Source: Celoporthe dispersa (taxonomy: Eukaryota; Ascomycota; Sordariomycetes; Diaporthales; Cryphonectriaceae). From it: a stretch of 64,000 bases of DNA. Position numbers and translations under genes: made by a program. This document shows positions 1 through 12,996 of this stretch, piece after piece. A model generated the notes under the pieces. It searched no databases. It worked only from the letters and a program-made list of their open reading frames with translations, and was not told the origin of the DNA. Each line of letters starts with the position of its first letter. The stretch's first letter is position 1. Location: NCBI GenBank assembly GCA_016584495.1, contig WAID01000015.1, positions 62,001 through 126,000 on the forward strand, given 5' to 3'.

Positions 1-1886
1 GAGTCCAGAACGCACCCCAGGAACTGCGCGACTTTAAGCGCTCGGTCAAGCGGCTACAGCGGAAGTTTGACGACTTTCAGAAGGACATACAGACCTCAGT
101 CTCGATCCTCCATCCTGACGACTTGGAGCATATTCATGAGACTCTGACACTTTGCGATGCTCTGTTCTGCAAGCATGACGAGCGTCAAAGAGAAGGCCTG
201 CTCAGTGCAGTCTTGCGAAGCACCTGGTCGATGGGCAACAACGAAAAGATAGCCAAATATAAGGCGCGAATTGAGGAGCTCTATACAACAATACTACTTC
301 CGGGCTGGTTACAACTAATCATGGCACAGTATATTCTCCAATAACCCTAAATCACCCAGAAATGACATTATTTGACTAATTATCAAGTTCCAATACCAGA
401 AACCGAGGCGGGCGCAACGAAGAAGCCACTTTGGAAGAGGCTCAAGTCGAGGCAACTACGCAGGCGGATATCATCCGGCCTGAGGGCGTGGTATTAGATG
501 GAAAATTGCAGAAAATAGCTCAACTCATCGAAGAGCTGAACATTATCCAAGACACAGATCTCATGGAGCAGAAGTGTCGTCAACTGGACGAGGAAGTGCG
601 ACATTTACGAGTCCAACTGGGACTTCTAGTGCAAGATGACGAAGCATCGGATCACTTCCAGGATTCAGGTTTAGCAGGTAATGAACAAAGCCCCGTCTTC
701 TTTGTCCAAACCCCTGGTGGGTGGTGGAAGCAGATATCTGATGCTAAGAGTCTCAGACCCGGGCCTTCGTCGAATGAGTACGACATATAAAGCGGCACCC
801 ACGACATTGTAAGGAAGTAGCCACATGGCACAGGTGACTCAATCTAGAATTACGCTAATCGGATTCCAGGTATCTGAACAACGCTCCCAGAAATCACCAA
901 AAGCTGAAACTTGAACGAGTACATATTATGGCTCGAGACGATGACACACGAATACTACAATATCAGAATCTTGACGCAACAATTCACGTCACCCACATAG
1001 TACCGCTTGGGTCTATTCCATGGACGATGGACAAAGACTCAACGCGTGTCTCCTTTCTTACGACACACGCAATAACCGTCTTTGACAATGAAGGCTATAA
1101 CAATTACCACATCGATCCAAAATACAGATTTGAGGATCTAGACTCCTGTGTAGAATTCATGTCGACACTTCGAGAGCGAGACCTCTGCGGCTCCTTTGAT
1201 GCTATCGAGATAGCAGAAGCGGGCAAAATTGTGGCCAGGCGGCAGGTAATACGGCTCTGGCAAAGGAAGAGACCTAATGAGGTGGTCATCTCCACCATGA
1301 CGTTCTTTCAGTCCTCTGCCGACGTTCAGAAGCATAGAGAGGTCGATCTTGTTGATTACAGAGCCAACGCGATGTTTCACGTCCAGGGCTTCAGGCGGCA
1401 AAATGAATCCGATACCATCGACATCGTCCCATTATTCACACCATGCCGCGGTGTGAGAAAACTGCGCATTAAGTTTTGCTCAGTACAAGGTTGGTGTAAA
1501 ATTCCATCCTAGGGTAACATAGCAATTTCAGCGTCAAACCACTGACCTCGTCCCCTATTTCAGATGCGCAGCTCTTCGAGCAGCGTTTCCGCCTCCTTGA
1601 CCCTGCAGCTGCGGCACTTCCACAAAGCCGAAGTACTAACACAGTTCCAGAGCAAGTCGGATCATCCTCATCCTATAGAAATACTTCAGAGTCCGCTCCC
1701 TCATCATCATGCTCTATCTCGCCGTCTTATGCAACGTCGCAAACTACGCTGGCCGCTACTCCCCCAGACAGTGTTTGGAACTCTATAACACCGCCACAGA
1801 TTCAGACAACTTTCAGTCTTGATGAAGACCCGAATGAGTGGACCAGTGTTTACGAAACGCTTAGGAAGGATGAATGGGATAGGTAG
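1..1886 (+). CDS. conserved fungal protein, 5' partial
   Basis: The 3' part of a multi-exon gene that begins outside the window. Exons joined by phase and splice sites are 1-328, 400-777, 870-1489 and 1564-1886, giving about 549 codons with no internal stop. The first exon is charged and helical (a likely coiled coil). The middle exon encodes a Glu/Gln-rich helical stretch. The third exon is a globular region rich in Trp, Phe and Arg. The last exon has a Ser/Thr/Pro-rich tail and an acidic end. This layout is common in fungal proteins with a STAND-type or 'fungal N-terminal' helical domain, but I cannot name the family. The introns are 71, 92 and 74 nt. The gene converges with the PKS and is unlikely to belong to its pathway. 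Confidence 0.6.
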
Positions 1887-2517
1887 ATTATTTAAGAGCT
1901 AGCAATGTTGGATGATGTTTGAGATCCTGTTAAACATTTTTAATATTTTCTGAGCTTTAACGAAAAAGTTACGAAGCCAATGGTCATACCTACTAAGCAT
2001 TTTATAATTATGACAAATTAATCATTCTGTGTTGACAATTGGAAAACTTTGACAGGGGCACAAATATAAGTATTTACTGCTTACTACCAGCAAAGCATGG
2101 AGTATAAATCTGACCTTAATCTTCTGCTTGAAACAAATCAGATCATGCAAAAGACATTCGAAACACCTTTGGGCAAGATTACATGGCTGTACAGCGTCTT
2201 TCTCGTCGTTTGTCTTAAAGCAAACTACAAGCCAATGCTACACATACAGCTTAGCATGTATAATAGTAAACCAAGTTTCAGGAATTTGCGATTTATTAGT
2301 GGAGATTACTTCTGCTAAAATCGGATGTATGGTTCAGTATTGGAAAGAAAAGATGCTAATAAAGTCGCGAATTCGGAAAGGCGAGATGAATGGGTCATAA
2401 CATTAAGCAGCATTGGTTATTCGAATGACATCTATGCAATTGTCCTTTCCTCGGATCAAAGCCCTCGACGCCCTTTAGATTTCCAGATGTCTCCTGCGTA
2501 TCTGCCAGAACTCGACC
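1887..2517. other. intergenic, convergent gene ends
   Basis: A 631-bp AT-rich spacer between two converging genes. The short reading frames in it overlap one another and look random. No RNA gene or strong terminator is visible. Confidence 0.5.
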
Positions 2518-5500
2518 TCACTCGTCATCTCCCTGTGAGACACCGCATACCTTTACGCTCTCTGACACTATGTTGCTTCTTTGTGCTAGAAGAATTGCAA
2601 TTTCGGAAAGGGGCTTAGGACTCAAGATTTCAAATATTGACAAATCGCTCTTAAGCTCTCGGACAACATAGTTGCGAATCTCAACCGCCTTGAACGAGTC
2701 CACTATGGTAACGTGTTTGTCAGCTCGTCTGCGACCGCATTCAACTTAGCCATATGGACCGTACGTACCTCCAACGTCGTAGAGGGGTTTATCAGGGCTT
2801 ATTTCCGATGGCGGGACTCCAAGGCCCGGTGCTACGAGCTCTTGGAGGGCCGACTTTCCAACAATAGCCGCTTCTTGTATAGAAGTGGCATCCCCGAGCC
2901 GACGTCTCCAAGTTTCTAATTGTCGTTTCTCAGAGGTTGACCCATCCATTTCATCTGTGATGGCTAGTCGATGGATAAACTTGCGATATCGCGCCCAATG
3001 ATCTGTCCCTCGCGGATTCAGGGTATCTGTCATTCCAAAGAGCACCTGCGGCGCCACAGGCTCACCGTTTGCGGTCGTGCCACGCATGGCGGCGGGAATT
3101 ACAATATCAAGTTCGGCCATCGTGGTCTGTATGTTGCTAAAGTGCGGAAATCGCTCCAGCAACTGGTCCATATCTGTGCCGTCGATAATATGCTCCGAAT
3201 CTAAGACAGCACCCACATTCAAGGACATCGCTGGTAGGCCCATGTCTCTTCGATAGTACGCGAAGGCGTCTAGGTAGGTGTTTCCGGCAGCATAATTAGC
3301 TTGTGACACGTTGCCAATGATGGACACAACTGAGGATAGCAGGATGAAGAAATCTAGGGATTTCTCTTGCGTTGTAAGGTGGAGATTCCAGGTTCCTTGG
3401 ATTTTGGGCGTCAGACAACTTTGCCACTGCTCGAAGGTCATGTTGGCGAATAGACTGTCCTTTAGAGGCGTGGTTGGATTAGTTCAGGGTTCATAACGAA
3501 GGCTCACCAATTCAGGCTGGAGCATTGGAGTGTTGGGGAAATCTTACATGCAGAACCATTGCACACTGTACCAATCCTCTGATCTCAATCCCGCGCTGCG
3601 TCAGGTCATCAATGACGCCTCTGACTTGATCCAAAATGCCAACATCACACTTTCGAATGTCAACCTTCGCCCCAGTAGCTCGCAAGGTAGTCAGATCGTC
3701 TTGATGCCTCCAGTCTTCCCCAGAGCGCGACAGGAGGATCAGATGTCTGGCACCAGAGTTAACCATCAGTTTTGCAATTCTAAGTCCCAGTGCCCCGTAA
3801 CCACCGGCAAGAATGTATGCAGCGGATTCGTTGAGGTGCAAGGGCTCGAGTCCCGTTCTCGCCACGGGGACCTGCTCATCATCCATGAATTTCATGGTGA
3901 AGACGCCACGGCGACCATGTGGATTCCGCATGTAGCTAAGCAATTTCTCGACTTGGCCAGCTGAGAAATCTTGCGGAGCTTCGGCAGCATCTATCCAACT
4001 GGAGTGGTCGAGGCCCACGGCATCTTTGAGGATCTGCCTAGCCGCGTCTGGTGCTTCGGTGAGGATCTGATGCGAATCGAGGGTGGTGAGGGTGATTAAG
4101 GGATGATAGTCCACAGGTACTTGCACCTTCTGGTCACCCTCACCTGTGACAAGAGCCACTGCGCAACCAAAATCCGCCAGACTTGATAGAAGCTCTCTCT
4201 CGCGGTTGAAGTCTGTCGGCCTCGCGATCACAGCATTCAGTTTCTTTCTATCCGTTATGTGTTGGATGTAGGACTTGAGACCGGATCGCGGGAGGAGGAT
4301 CAGGTCATCTGGGGAGACGCCATAGTTTTGCAAAACCTTGAGCTCTTCTTGTGTCGATCCCGATGCCATCAGCCTGACTCTCATCCGTCGAGCCTGGAAT
4401 ATGAGAGCTAGATGCAGAGGTGACGACAATGCATGCGATATCAGCACATTATCGTTCTCCCGTAGCTTGGCAACTGTCTTCAAGACGTAGCTGGCCACAG
4501 CGTCGAGCCAGGTCACAGTCGCCGCAATCTCCATCGGCAGGCTAGTAGGCATCGCTCGCACCAGAGAGATATGCTGTCGCATGTGTGTCCGTAAGCCTCT
4601 TGCGCCGAGCATGATGACCATTTCTCCCTCTTTGAAGTCAAGGACATCAATGCCGTGGCGTGTGACAACACCGACCGCCTGGACGCCAAGCGTCGCAACG
4701 GAGTGACTGGATGCAGCTGTCGACCCTCCGCTGTAGACGTCCATCGATCCGGAAATAACCTTGACCTTGATTTCTACCTCTTCACCCCCAAGAGAGCTCT
4801 CTGGAGATGCATCTGGAGACCACACGAGTGCCCCAGAGGGGGCACCTGCCTGGTCCTGGGTGAGACAGAGGGGACCCAAAGATGCCAGGGGTGCGTGAAC
4901 AACTGGTGGAGCGCCCGTTTCTCGTGAGACCTCTTCATCGAAAGCTTCATCAGCCACGAGGCGAGGTATGAAAATATGTCCATCCAATTCAGCCAGCTCA
5001 CGCTCGATCTCCGGAGCATCGGATCCATGTGCCTCGAGAGTCAACCACTCGTTGATTACTAACTCTGACACGCGCTCTTGCAAGAGCTCTGACCCCATCG
5101 ATAGGTCCAAGTGACAAAGGTTCAGCTGAGGATACTCATTCCTCAACACCCGGATCAGGCCCATACTCGGAGCGAAACTTAGTGCAGCTTCGTCGGGTCG
5201 TAGCATTTGTGCCCCTCCGGAGATCCATAAGACATTTCCCGCCCTCTCGATAAGCCCTTTGAAATGTCCAAATTGCTCTGCTGTCCAAGAGGTAGTGAGT
5301 CCACTGTCAAGATCGAGAAGTGAGATTAGTGGGGCTCCTTCTGGGACCGTTATGGCCGCGTCACACAAACAAAGGCGCTGGACCACAAGTTGACGTTGCG
5401 TGAGCTCCTTTTCAAGCGAATGTCCGAGGATGGCAGCGTGCGTTGCTTCCGTCGTCGTCTTGTCCTCTGGCATGAGCAGAAAGACCACATCCCCAACCTT

Positions 5501-8500
5501 TCTACTTGGCACAAAAGCAGCCGGGGGCTGTGAGATTATCTTGACGGACGCACCATAGCGACTACCTCGCCGTGATAGGTCGTTGGGTAGCGGCTCTCCT
5601 GGTGAGGTCTGTGACTCCTCCAGCAACACTAGTCTGCCGCCTGGTTTCATGAGAGATCCGATTATTTCAGAATTAGAACCATGAGCCTGAGACTCGTTCA
5701 TGATGACGACGTCGTATAGTTCTCCAGCTTGGGCCAAGTCACCATCCTGGTTGGTGTTGGCAAGAACAAATTCGGGGATCTTCCTGGGCATAGATGAGGC
5801 AGCGGCCGTTTTCCACGCATTTAGCGCCGTCTCAGAAATATCTGTTACCGTAAGGGACTGGAATCCTGCATAGAGAGATGACTTTCCACGGTAGAATGGG
5901 CTCAGCTGAGTCAAAATGTCGGGGTCGAGTGAGGTCCCCACCAGAAGCGCGTTGAGTTCGACTGACTTGTGGCATTCAGCCTCGATCCACGCCAGGAGCC
6001 CATTCTGATCAGGTAAATTGGAGGCACGAAAGTTGGATCTGACTGGCAGGGAGTGGACAGGATGGGGTCCTGGTGAGATTCTAGTAGGGTCCAGGTTCCA
6101 AGCCATGTGTACACATCTGCTGTTTCCGCTGGTCAGCCCTAGAGATGTCGAGCCTCTGGCGCCGCTGGATATGCCTGTGGCTGAAGTGATCTGGGACAAA
6201 ACCAGACCCTCGACGATGATCTTAGCTCCGCTCCAGGCCTCGTCTGAGACAATGAGATCTGCAGCCATCCGCCGCCCAGTATCAGAGACTCTCTTCGCGA
6301 AGCCCGCAAACAGTTTCCCGGCACCACGAGGGAGGTCATTCGCGATGAACATTCTCTTCAGCCGTAATGGCACGGCGGCTTCCAGCATATTTACCCCTTG
6401 CTCGGCTATTGCACCTAGGGCGAGGTGGAAGATGGCATCAAGGGTAGCAGGGTGTATAATATGGTCGTATTCAAACTCATGGGGCATACTGCTCTTCGTA
6501 TTGGGTATTTTCTGGTGCGAGAATATTGTCAGCATATTCTGAGACAATATAATTGCCCGGCAGTAACGGAGGCGGAGTACTCACCACCGTGCCAAAGCAA
6601 GCACCGCTCTCCCACACTTCTAGCGATGTCAAGTTTTGGAAGTGCGGGCCGTATTTCATGCCAATAGCATGCAGCTTCTCATAGAACTGAGGTACATCTA
6701 CCTCAGTCGATGGCACATTCGCTTGCCGGAGCTTCAGCTCAGTAATCCGAGGCTCCCAGTCGAGGGGTGTTGACGTGGAGGAGCGGTCGGTTGCCAGACT
6801 TTCCGCAGATGAATCACCATACACTATCGTGAATAAGCCGCTGCAGTGTTTGATCCACTCCTCTGCTGGGCGAGACAGAATCGTGAAGTGCCTGGCATTT
6901 AGTTCGTTGCTGCATGCCCGCACGCTGAGGATTGTCTCCACAGCACCCTCATTAGGCACGACGAGACCTCTCTCAAACGAAACATTCTCGAACTCTATCC
7001 CAGTGACCTCACGAGCCTCTCCAGCTGCGATCTGCTGTACAGCCTCGATCACCATGATGAGCATACCGGCTCCTGGGTACAAAGTTGTGCCAGTAATGAC
7101 ATGGTCCTCGATCCAGGGATTGTCTCTGCTACTGAGTTGGTTCTTCCACTGAGGCTCATGAACGTTGCTGACATCGACTGGCACTCCAAGGAGGTCAAGA
7201 CGCGGCCACTTCCGCATTCTGTCATTCTTTGTGGACAATGTCTCATGCCAATACCTCCTGCTGTGGTTCCAGGGGTAGGCTGGGAGGTCCACGAGCAGAT
7301 GCTGCGGGCTTATTCCAGCAGCGAAGCTCTGTCCATTGCCTTCAAGATTGACTCGAGGCAGGTATACGTCGTTGCCGAGGGTCCAGAGCGCCCCAGCGGT
7401 TTGGAGAGCAGTCTTGGCGGCATCGCTACCGCGGATGAGTGGTGCCATGTACTTGGGGTGGGACGCTCTATCGGTATTGATGTGCCCCATTATCTGTTCA
7501 ACAGGAGCCTTGAGTGCCGAATGGGGTCCAATTTCGATGAGAGAGCTCCAGTTAATGGCAGCCTTGCCATTGCGAGGACGGATCGAACCTCGCTGCCTCT
7601 GTCGCTTCGAAGAGGATAAGAGGAGCTCTCTTAAGGCATCGGAAAAGAGCACCGGTTGGCACATATTTCGAATCCAATATGTGGCATCCACCTCGCCGCG
7701 GGTAATTTCCTTGCCAGTGACTGACGAAAACATCCTTATCGGCCCCAACGTGGGGCAAGATAGGTCCGCTCCATTCATGGCATCTAGACATTGTCGAGCG
7801 ATGTCTTTCATGTGAGGAGAGTGATATGCCGTCGCAACACGGAGCTTACGTGCAAACTTGCCATCTTTCGCTATGGAGGCCTCAAGCTCTTCGACCATGG
7901 CGACATCTCCGGACAATGTAACGCTGTTTGGACTGTTGATGCAGGCCACAACGACACGGCGCGGCTCTGATGCCTCCGATTCCCTCGCACTTATGTTCGC
8001 CAGATACGTCTCAGCCTCTTGCGCCGAGAGGCCGGCGGCCATCATGGCTCCACGTCGAGGTCCTCTGGCTACTAGGTCCGAATATTTGCCCCTGAAGTAT
8101 GCAATCTTCAAGGCATCTTCATGAGTGATAATTCCCGCGGCGAAAGCGGCAGCTGTATTATGCATTCGGTCAGACCAGTCCCACATAAACGTATTACGAC
8201 ACAAGTAAAGAGCGCTGGAATCCACAAAGATAGGAGAGGACAAGTACCTATTTCTCCACTAGAATGACCGACGACTGCCTTCGGCTCAATGTTCCAACCC
8301 CTCAGCAGGTCAACAAGGCCAACCTGAACTGCGGTACATATTGGCTGGCTGTACGCTGGTTGGTCGATACTGCTGCCCTCGAGCTTCAGAAGCTCCAGGC
8401 GCAAATCCCATGGACAGCCCAACTCGGCTATACAAGCATTGCTGCGATCGAGACTTCGAGAGAATAGTGGATATCTTAACAGCTCCTTGCCCATCCCTGC

Positions 8501-10774
8501 CCATTGGGCTCCTTGACCGGTGAAGACGAAGGCGGTTCCGTGGTTAGTACCTTGAGGCCGTCGGAAGTGCACGAGACCATTTTGAAGTTCCGAATGCAGC
8601 TGATCCAGAGAGCTCGCGATGGCGAATGATCTGTGATCAAAGAGAGTTCGTCGGTGAGCAAGTGTATATGCCAAATTCTCAAAGTACGCGAGTTTTTCCC
8701 CTTTTGTTGTCTTGTCGTCCTCGAGTCGTTCTGCGGAATGCTTCCGGTACGTTTCGGCTAGCCTATCCAGACCGGCCTCGTCTGCCGAGCTGAACAGGAG
8801 GAGCTTGGGGGATTCGGATACGGTGCTGCAGATACCGGAGTTGGTCACCTCGCAACTGATAATCTTTGAGGCAGCGCATCGATAAGTCTTGTCGCAACCG
8901 ATCAGGGGACGTGTCAGTCGTGATGAGGTACATGTCTGGAAGCAAACAAGAAAGGGCTTACTACTCACAGTGTGGTCGACCGAATCACCAACAGCAGGGG
9001 TCGCAGTGTCATATTTGGCAGCACCCTTCTGTGACTCGATAGAGTGTGCCGACAGGTACGAGCTATGGCCTCCGTTTAAATGCACACCAAGACCAGCCAG
9101 GTCACTGCTCTGTAGGAAGCCACATGCATCATCTATAATGACGTGGGCATTTGCACCCCCGAAGCCGAACGAGTTGATGCTAGCTCGTCGTATGCCAGAG
9201 GTTGGCCATGGGATTGTCGACGCTGGAATCACGAGATTCCTCTCCACAAGCTTGAGCTTTGGATTGACCACATCAATGCCCGCTGTCGGAAGAAGCAGAC
9301 CTTTCTCAACTGAGAGCACGGCCCTGAGGACGCCCGCTATCCCCGCACACCCCTCTGTATGCCCCACGTTCGGCTTGATGCTTCCGATGTAGATTGGGCG
9401 GTCAGGTGTAGTGCTGGCCCCAAACGTGGCCGCGATGGCAGCCACTTCAATAGGATCCTGCGGCACGGTTAGTCAGTGGTCTTTATAATCGTCCTCCGTC
9501 CCCTGTGATATCAAATCCCATGAGCGATGAAATGCGGGATGTGTCCATCCTTACTCCTAGAGGCGTTCCTGTTCCATGCAGTTCAACGTACTGGGTGTCC
9601 GCGAGCGGGACACCTGCGGTTTCGTATGCAGTCCGTATAAGCTCTGCTTGCGCTAGCGAGCTAGGCATAGAGACGCTAGGTGTTTTCCCGTCCACATTCG
9701 CAGCCGTCGCGCGGATGACGGCCCTTATCACGTCCCCGTCGTGTATTGCGTCCGCCAGGCGCTTCACAACTAAGGCACCTATGCCTTCTCCTCTGCCATA
9801 ACCGTTTGCCCGATCGTCAAAACTGTGAGACGTCCCATCAGAGCTCAGCATGTGCATAGCTGTCAACTGCTGCATAAAGTTTGGATGGAGTATGAGATTG
9901 ACACCTGCGACGAGACTCTGTACGTATTACTGCGAAGTCAGCATAGTGACGATCTCATCATGTCGAAGGCCGCTATTACGTCGGGGTATGACGCACCATA
10001 GATGTCTCTCCGAGCCTAAGTGACTGGCATGCGAGGTGCAGTGCGTACAAGCTAGAAGAGCACGCCGTGTCAAGAGTCAAGCTTGGCCCTCTGAGATCGA
10101 AAAACCAGGACAACCGATTTGCTATCATGGCCTCACTGCTTCCAGCGGCCGCCATATGCGGTTCGTCCATGACGTCTGCCGTTGATAAGAGCTCATAGTC
10201 GCTCGTCATGCTGCCTACATATACTCCCGTCTGGGTGCCAGCGATTCGACCCATGGGCATGCCGGCTGTCGTAGCGCAAACAGAATGAAATTAGCTCGCT
10301 TGCTGCATATATGACCATTGTGGGAAGTTCTCACCATTTTCGAAAGCTTCGTAGGCTACCTCTAGGAGTAGACGTTTGGCAGGATCCATACCCGCGGCTT
10401 CTTTCGCAGTCGTTGAGAAGAAGGGAGCGTCAAACGACGAGACATCTTGTTGTAGGAAGAAACCGGACTTGGCCGTAAGCTAGTCGTAAATGCGTGGCAG
10501 CTTTAGTTACAGCTGATGCTGTCGAGATGGTCAAAGAGGGCTATAGCGGGATTGCACTCACTGTACCTTTGTGGTCAGCGTCAGGATGGTACCACGCCTC
10601 ACTATTCCACCTGCCTGGCGGAACAGGGCCGTGAGCTGTCCTTGAATTGCTCATGAGGTCCCAGAGACCTTCAATAGACGAAGCTTCGCCTGGCAGTCGG
10701 CATGCTAATCCGACGATGGCGATAGGCTCGAAAGCTGACTTTCGGCCCCCGTTACTATCGAACTTGTGACACAT
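2518..10774 (-). CDS. highly-reducing-type polyketide synthase
   Basis: An iterative type I PKS that builds a reduced polyketide in the cytosol. Exons, 5' to 3' on the minus strand: 10774-10562, 10479-10335, 10265-9997, 9917-9555, 9457-8969, 8863-8248, 8152-6585, 6511-3548, 3459-2769, 2702-2518, about 2,500 residues. The intron 8968-8864 is optional because it is in frame and stop-free. KS near 14-430 has Cys in DTACSSSL and His in HGTGT and GHTEG. AT near 600-900 has the GHSSGE nucleophile. DH near 1018-1330 has HxxxGxxxxP and a later Asp in HPATLDAIFH. The MT-like stretch near 1400-1545 lacks a glycine-rich SAM motif. The ER-like stretch near 1770-2100 lacks the glycine-rich NADPH motif. 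KR near 2115-2290 has GGYGALG and Ser-Tyr-Asn. The ACP Ser is in VDSFKAVE. No TE, reductase or condensation domain follows the ACP, so release must come from another protein. Confidence 0.93.
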
Positions 10775-11685
10775 TTTCGAGAGAGAACAGCTCCCAAGTC
10801 ACAGACCAAAGTCCTATGTCCTAGTATGGTAGTTCAGACGAGGCTTTTTAACAGTCTCTGATCTTCACCAAGTTGAGAGCCTTCGAGGGCAATAGATCTT
10901 CTATGACAGGCACATACGGAATACAGAATTACTATGAAGATGTTTATGTTCCGTCACCCCGTGCCACAATATTTACTTGGGGGCCGAATATTTCGTTTCT
11001 TAGACTAACTTTGGGCGCTAGTGAAACTTTTTTAGCCCCCAATAGGACCAGGAGGACGTCTCAATACCGAGTCAAAAGCATATCTGATCTGTGGGTATGA
11101 GAGACTTGTCTCTCTTGTACCTAGGTCAGCATCCTTCTGCTGATCATCGCCGAGTAGCGTTGTGGAAACCTAGAAAAACGGTCAGTTCCACATGACAGTC
11201 GGATCAAAGTGGGGGAGGAAGAATGAGACACAAAAAAAAAAAGCCTAGTGATAAGTGCAAGTTGTATGCAGCTTCTGTGGTGGGTTGCAACGGAAATCCT
11301 AGTGGAGCTACAATATGATTGCATTGGAAAGGCAAACGGATGTCTACTCCGATTGGAAACATCTTTCGTGAGAACTAAGCCCTATTTGTAAAAGAAATCC
11401 TTCCACGTCACAAGCCTAGGTGGAAAGCCAGCAGCATCATGACGAGGTTACATTTGCACTGTAGCGAAGTCACGCTCTATCGTGTTCACAGGTCAGCAGC
11501 GATACTTCAGGCTCAGCGGGATCCCCAGTCGTGTCCGTTCTGGTTTTCTCTCCCCTTCTTCCAGCAGTTGATTGATGAAAGTCCGAGGCATCACCCTTCT
11601 TCCTGCTATGGTGGTGGGCTTGAACTCGGCAGTTACTAGAAGCCATATTGTTTGTCTGATACCTTAACCTAACGACGACTGCAAC
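10775..11685. promoter_or_regulatory. divergent promoter region, PKS/hydrolase
   Basis: A 911-bp spacer between the starts of the PKS (minus) and the FSH1-like hydrolase (plus). Shared control is plausible because both genes would fire from it. It contains an A11 run near 11231 and pyrimidine-rich stretches. I could not pick out a convincing Zn2Cys6 or other operator by eye. Confidence 0.4.
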
Positions 11686-12600
11686 ATGATACGAGTCTTA
11701 GCTTTGCATGGTGTCGGATCTTCTGGAGCCTTACTGCATAGCCAGCTTGCCCCTTTGATGCAACAACTGGGCCCCAAATACCATTTTACATTTATGGACG
11801 GTGCCATTGAGAGAGACCGCGGCCCTGGTGCGTACTGATACTTTGACTTCGGGCACCATGTAACTGTTCGCCACCCAGGACCTTGGCTAATCAGACCACT
11901 CCTAGGCATGCCGTCTCTCTCCTCCGAGCCATTCTACTCGTACACGACCGGATACTCACCACACGAAGTGGCCGACGCCATCGAGGACATAGACCTATTC
12001 GTTGAAGAGCATGGACCTTTTGATGGCGTGCTTGGGTTCAGCCAGGGGGCATCAATGGCTGTGGCCTACATCCTGCACCATCAGAGGATTGATCGCGAGC
12101 ATGCGTCTCCCTTCCAGTTTGCTTTGTTGTTCTCATCAGTCGCCGTGTTCTCTCCAAATGAGGCCGACTTCAAGAATGTGATCGATGGGCTGTTAGCCAA
12201 GGGGCTCGCGTCTAGGGACCCCATAGAGCAAGCATTTGGCAACTACTTGCAGCTTGCTTTCGACGTCGCCAAGAGGATCGGAGCTGTATCGGCAGATTTT
12301 GAGACTGATTTCCTCGAAAGAGGATCAGCAGATTTGGTGCCGCGGATCGTGCACCCACTGGTGTTTCTCGACCGGATTTGTATCCCAACGGTTCATGTAG
12401 TCGGACGCAAGGATCTTCCAGCCATGCTTGAGCAGTCGAGACTAACTCAGCAATTATGCCAACGTTCCTCTACAAAGTCGTACAGACATCAGGGAGGCCA
12501 TGGACTTCCATTTGGCGATGTAGATGTCAAGGCTGTTGTGAATATGATTGAATGGGCGGAGGAGGAGGGTCTGAGACAATACCAACTAAGCTTGCTATGA
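11686..12600 (+). CDS. FSH1-family serine hydrolase (LovG-like)
   Basis: Alpha/beta hydrolase of the fungal FSH1 (DUF341) family. Exons 11686-11827 and 11906-12600 are joined in phase 1 and give 278 residues. The N-terminus has the family start (MIRVLALHGVGSSG). The nucleophile elbow is GFSQGAS. A late Asp (VGRKDLP) and His (HQGGHGLPF) complete the triad. In lovastatin-type clusters, members of this family release the chain from a PKS that lacks its own TE. Here it is divergent from exactly such a PKS, so a product-release role is inferred. It could also be an ordinary esterase acting on a later intermediate. Confidence 0.88.
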
Positions 12601-12996
12601 GCTGCCCAAGCAGTCCCAGAAATCAAGAATATGCGATGTTTTTGACTTTTCCGTTCGCAATGCAACGCCGGGGCTTCTCATAGTCTTTCTGCCAACGTGC
12701 CTTGTACTTAAATGTGTCCCGTCAACATCAGAGACTTCCAGGTCAAACGAGCTCGGCAACAGGTCCAGCCTGTCTTTTTCTAGTCTGATTTATTTGCTTA
12801 CCACGGCTACAGAGGCCCTCTACAGATGCCCATACTTTCTACAATTAGATCCTACTCCTTCTGTCGGCTCTTCAGAAATACTGATAGCTTGTCTGCTAAT
12901 GCGGCCCCTGCCCTCTTTTGCTATTCATACAATGTCCGTGTTTTTACAGTCACCCGACATCTGAAGCCTCTGTTCTCCTCTCCGGCTCGGTCGCCT
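12601..12996. other. intergenic, convergent ends
   Basis: A 396-bp spacer between the hydrolase and the 7TM gene. It is pyrimidine-rich on the plus strand. No feature was recognised. Confidence 0.5.

Noticed and set aside
3530..10260. Several plus-strand frames opposite the PKS
   Set aside because: Antisense shadows of the GC-biased PKS coding sequence; the minus strand has all catalytic motifs.
11908..12600. Hydrolase starting at the ATG at 11908
   Set aside because: This would lose the first strand and the HGVGSSG motif; the upstream exon 11686-11827 joins in phase and is family-typical.
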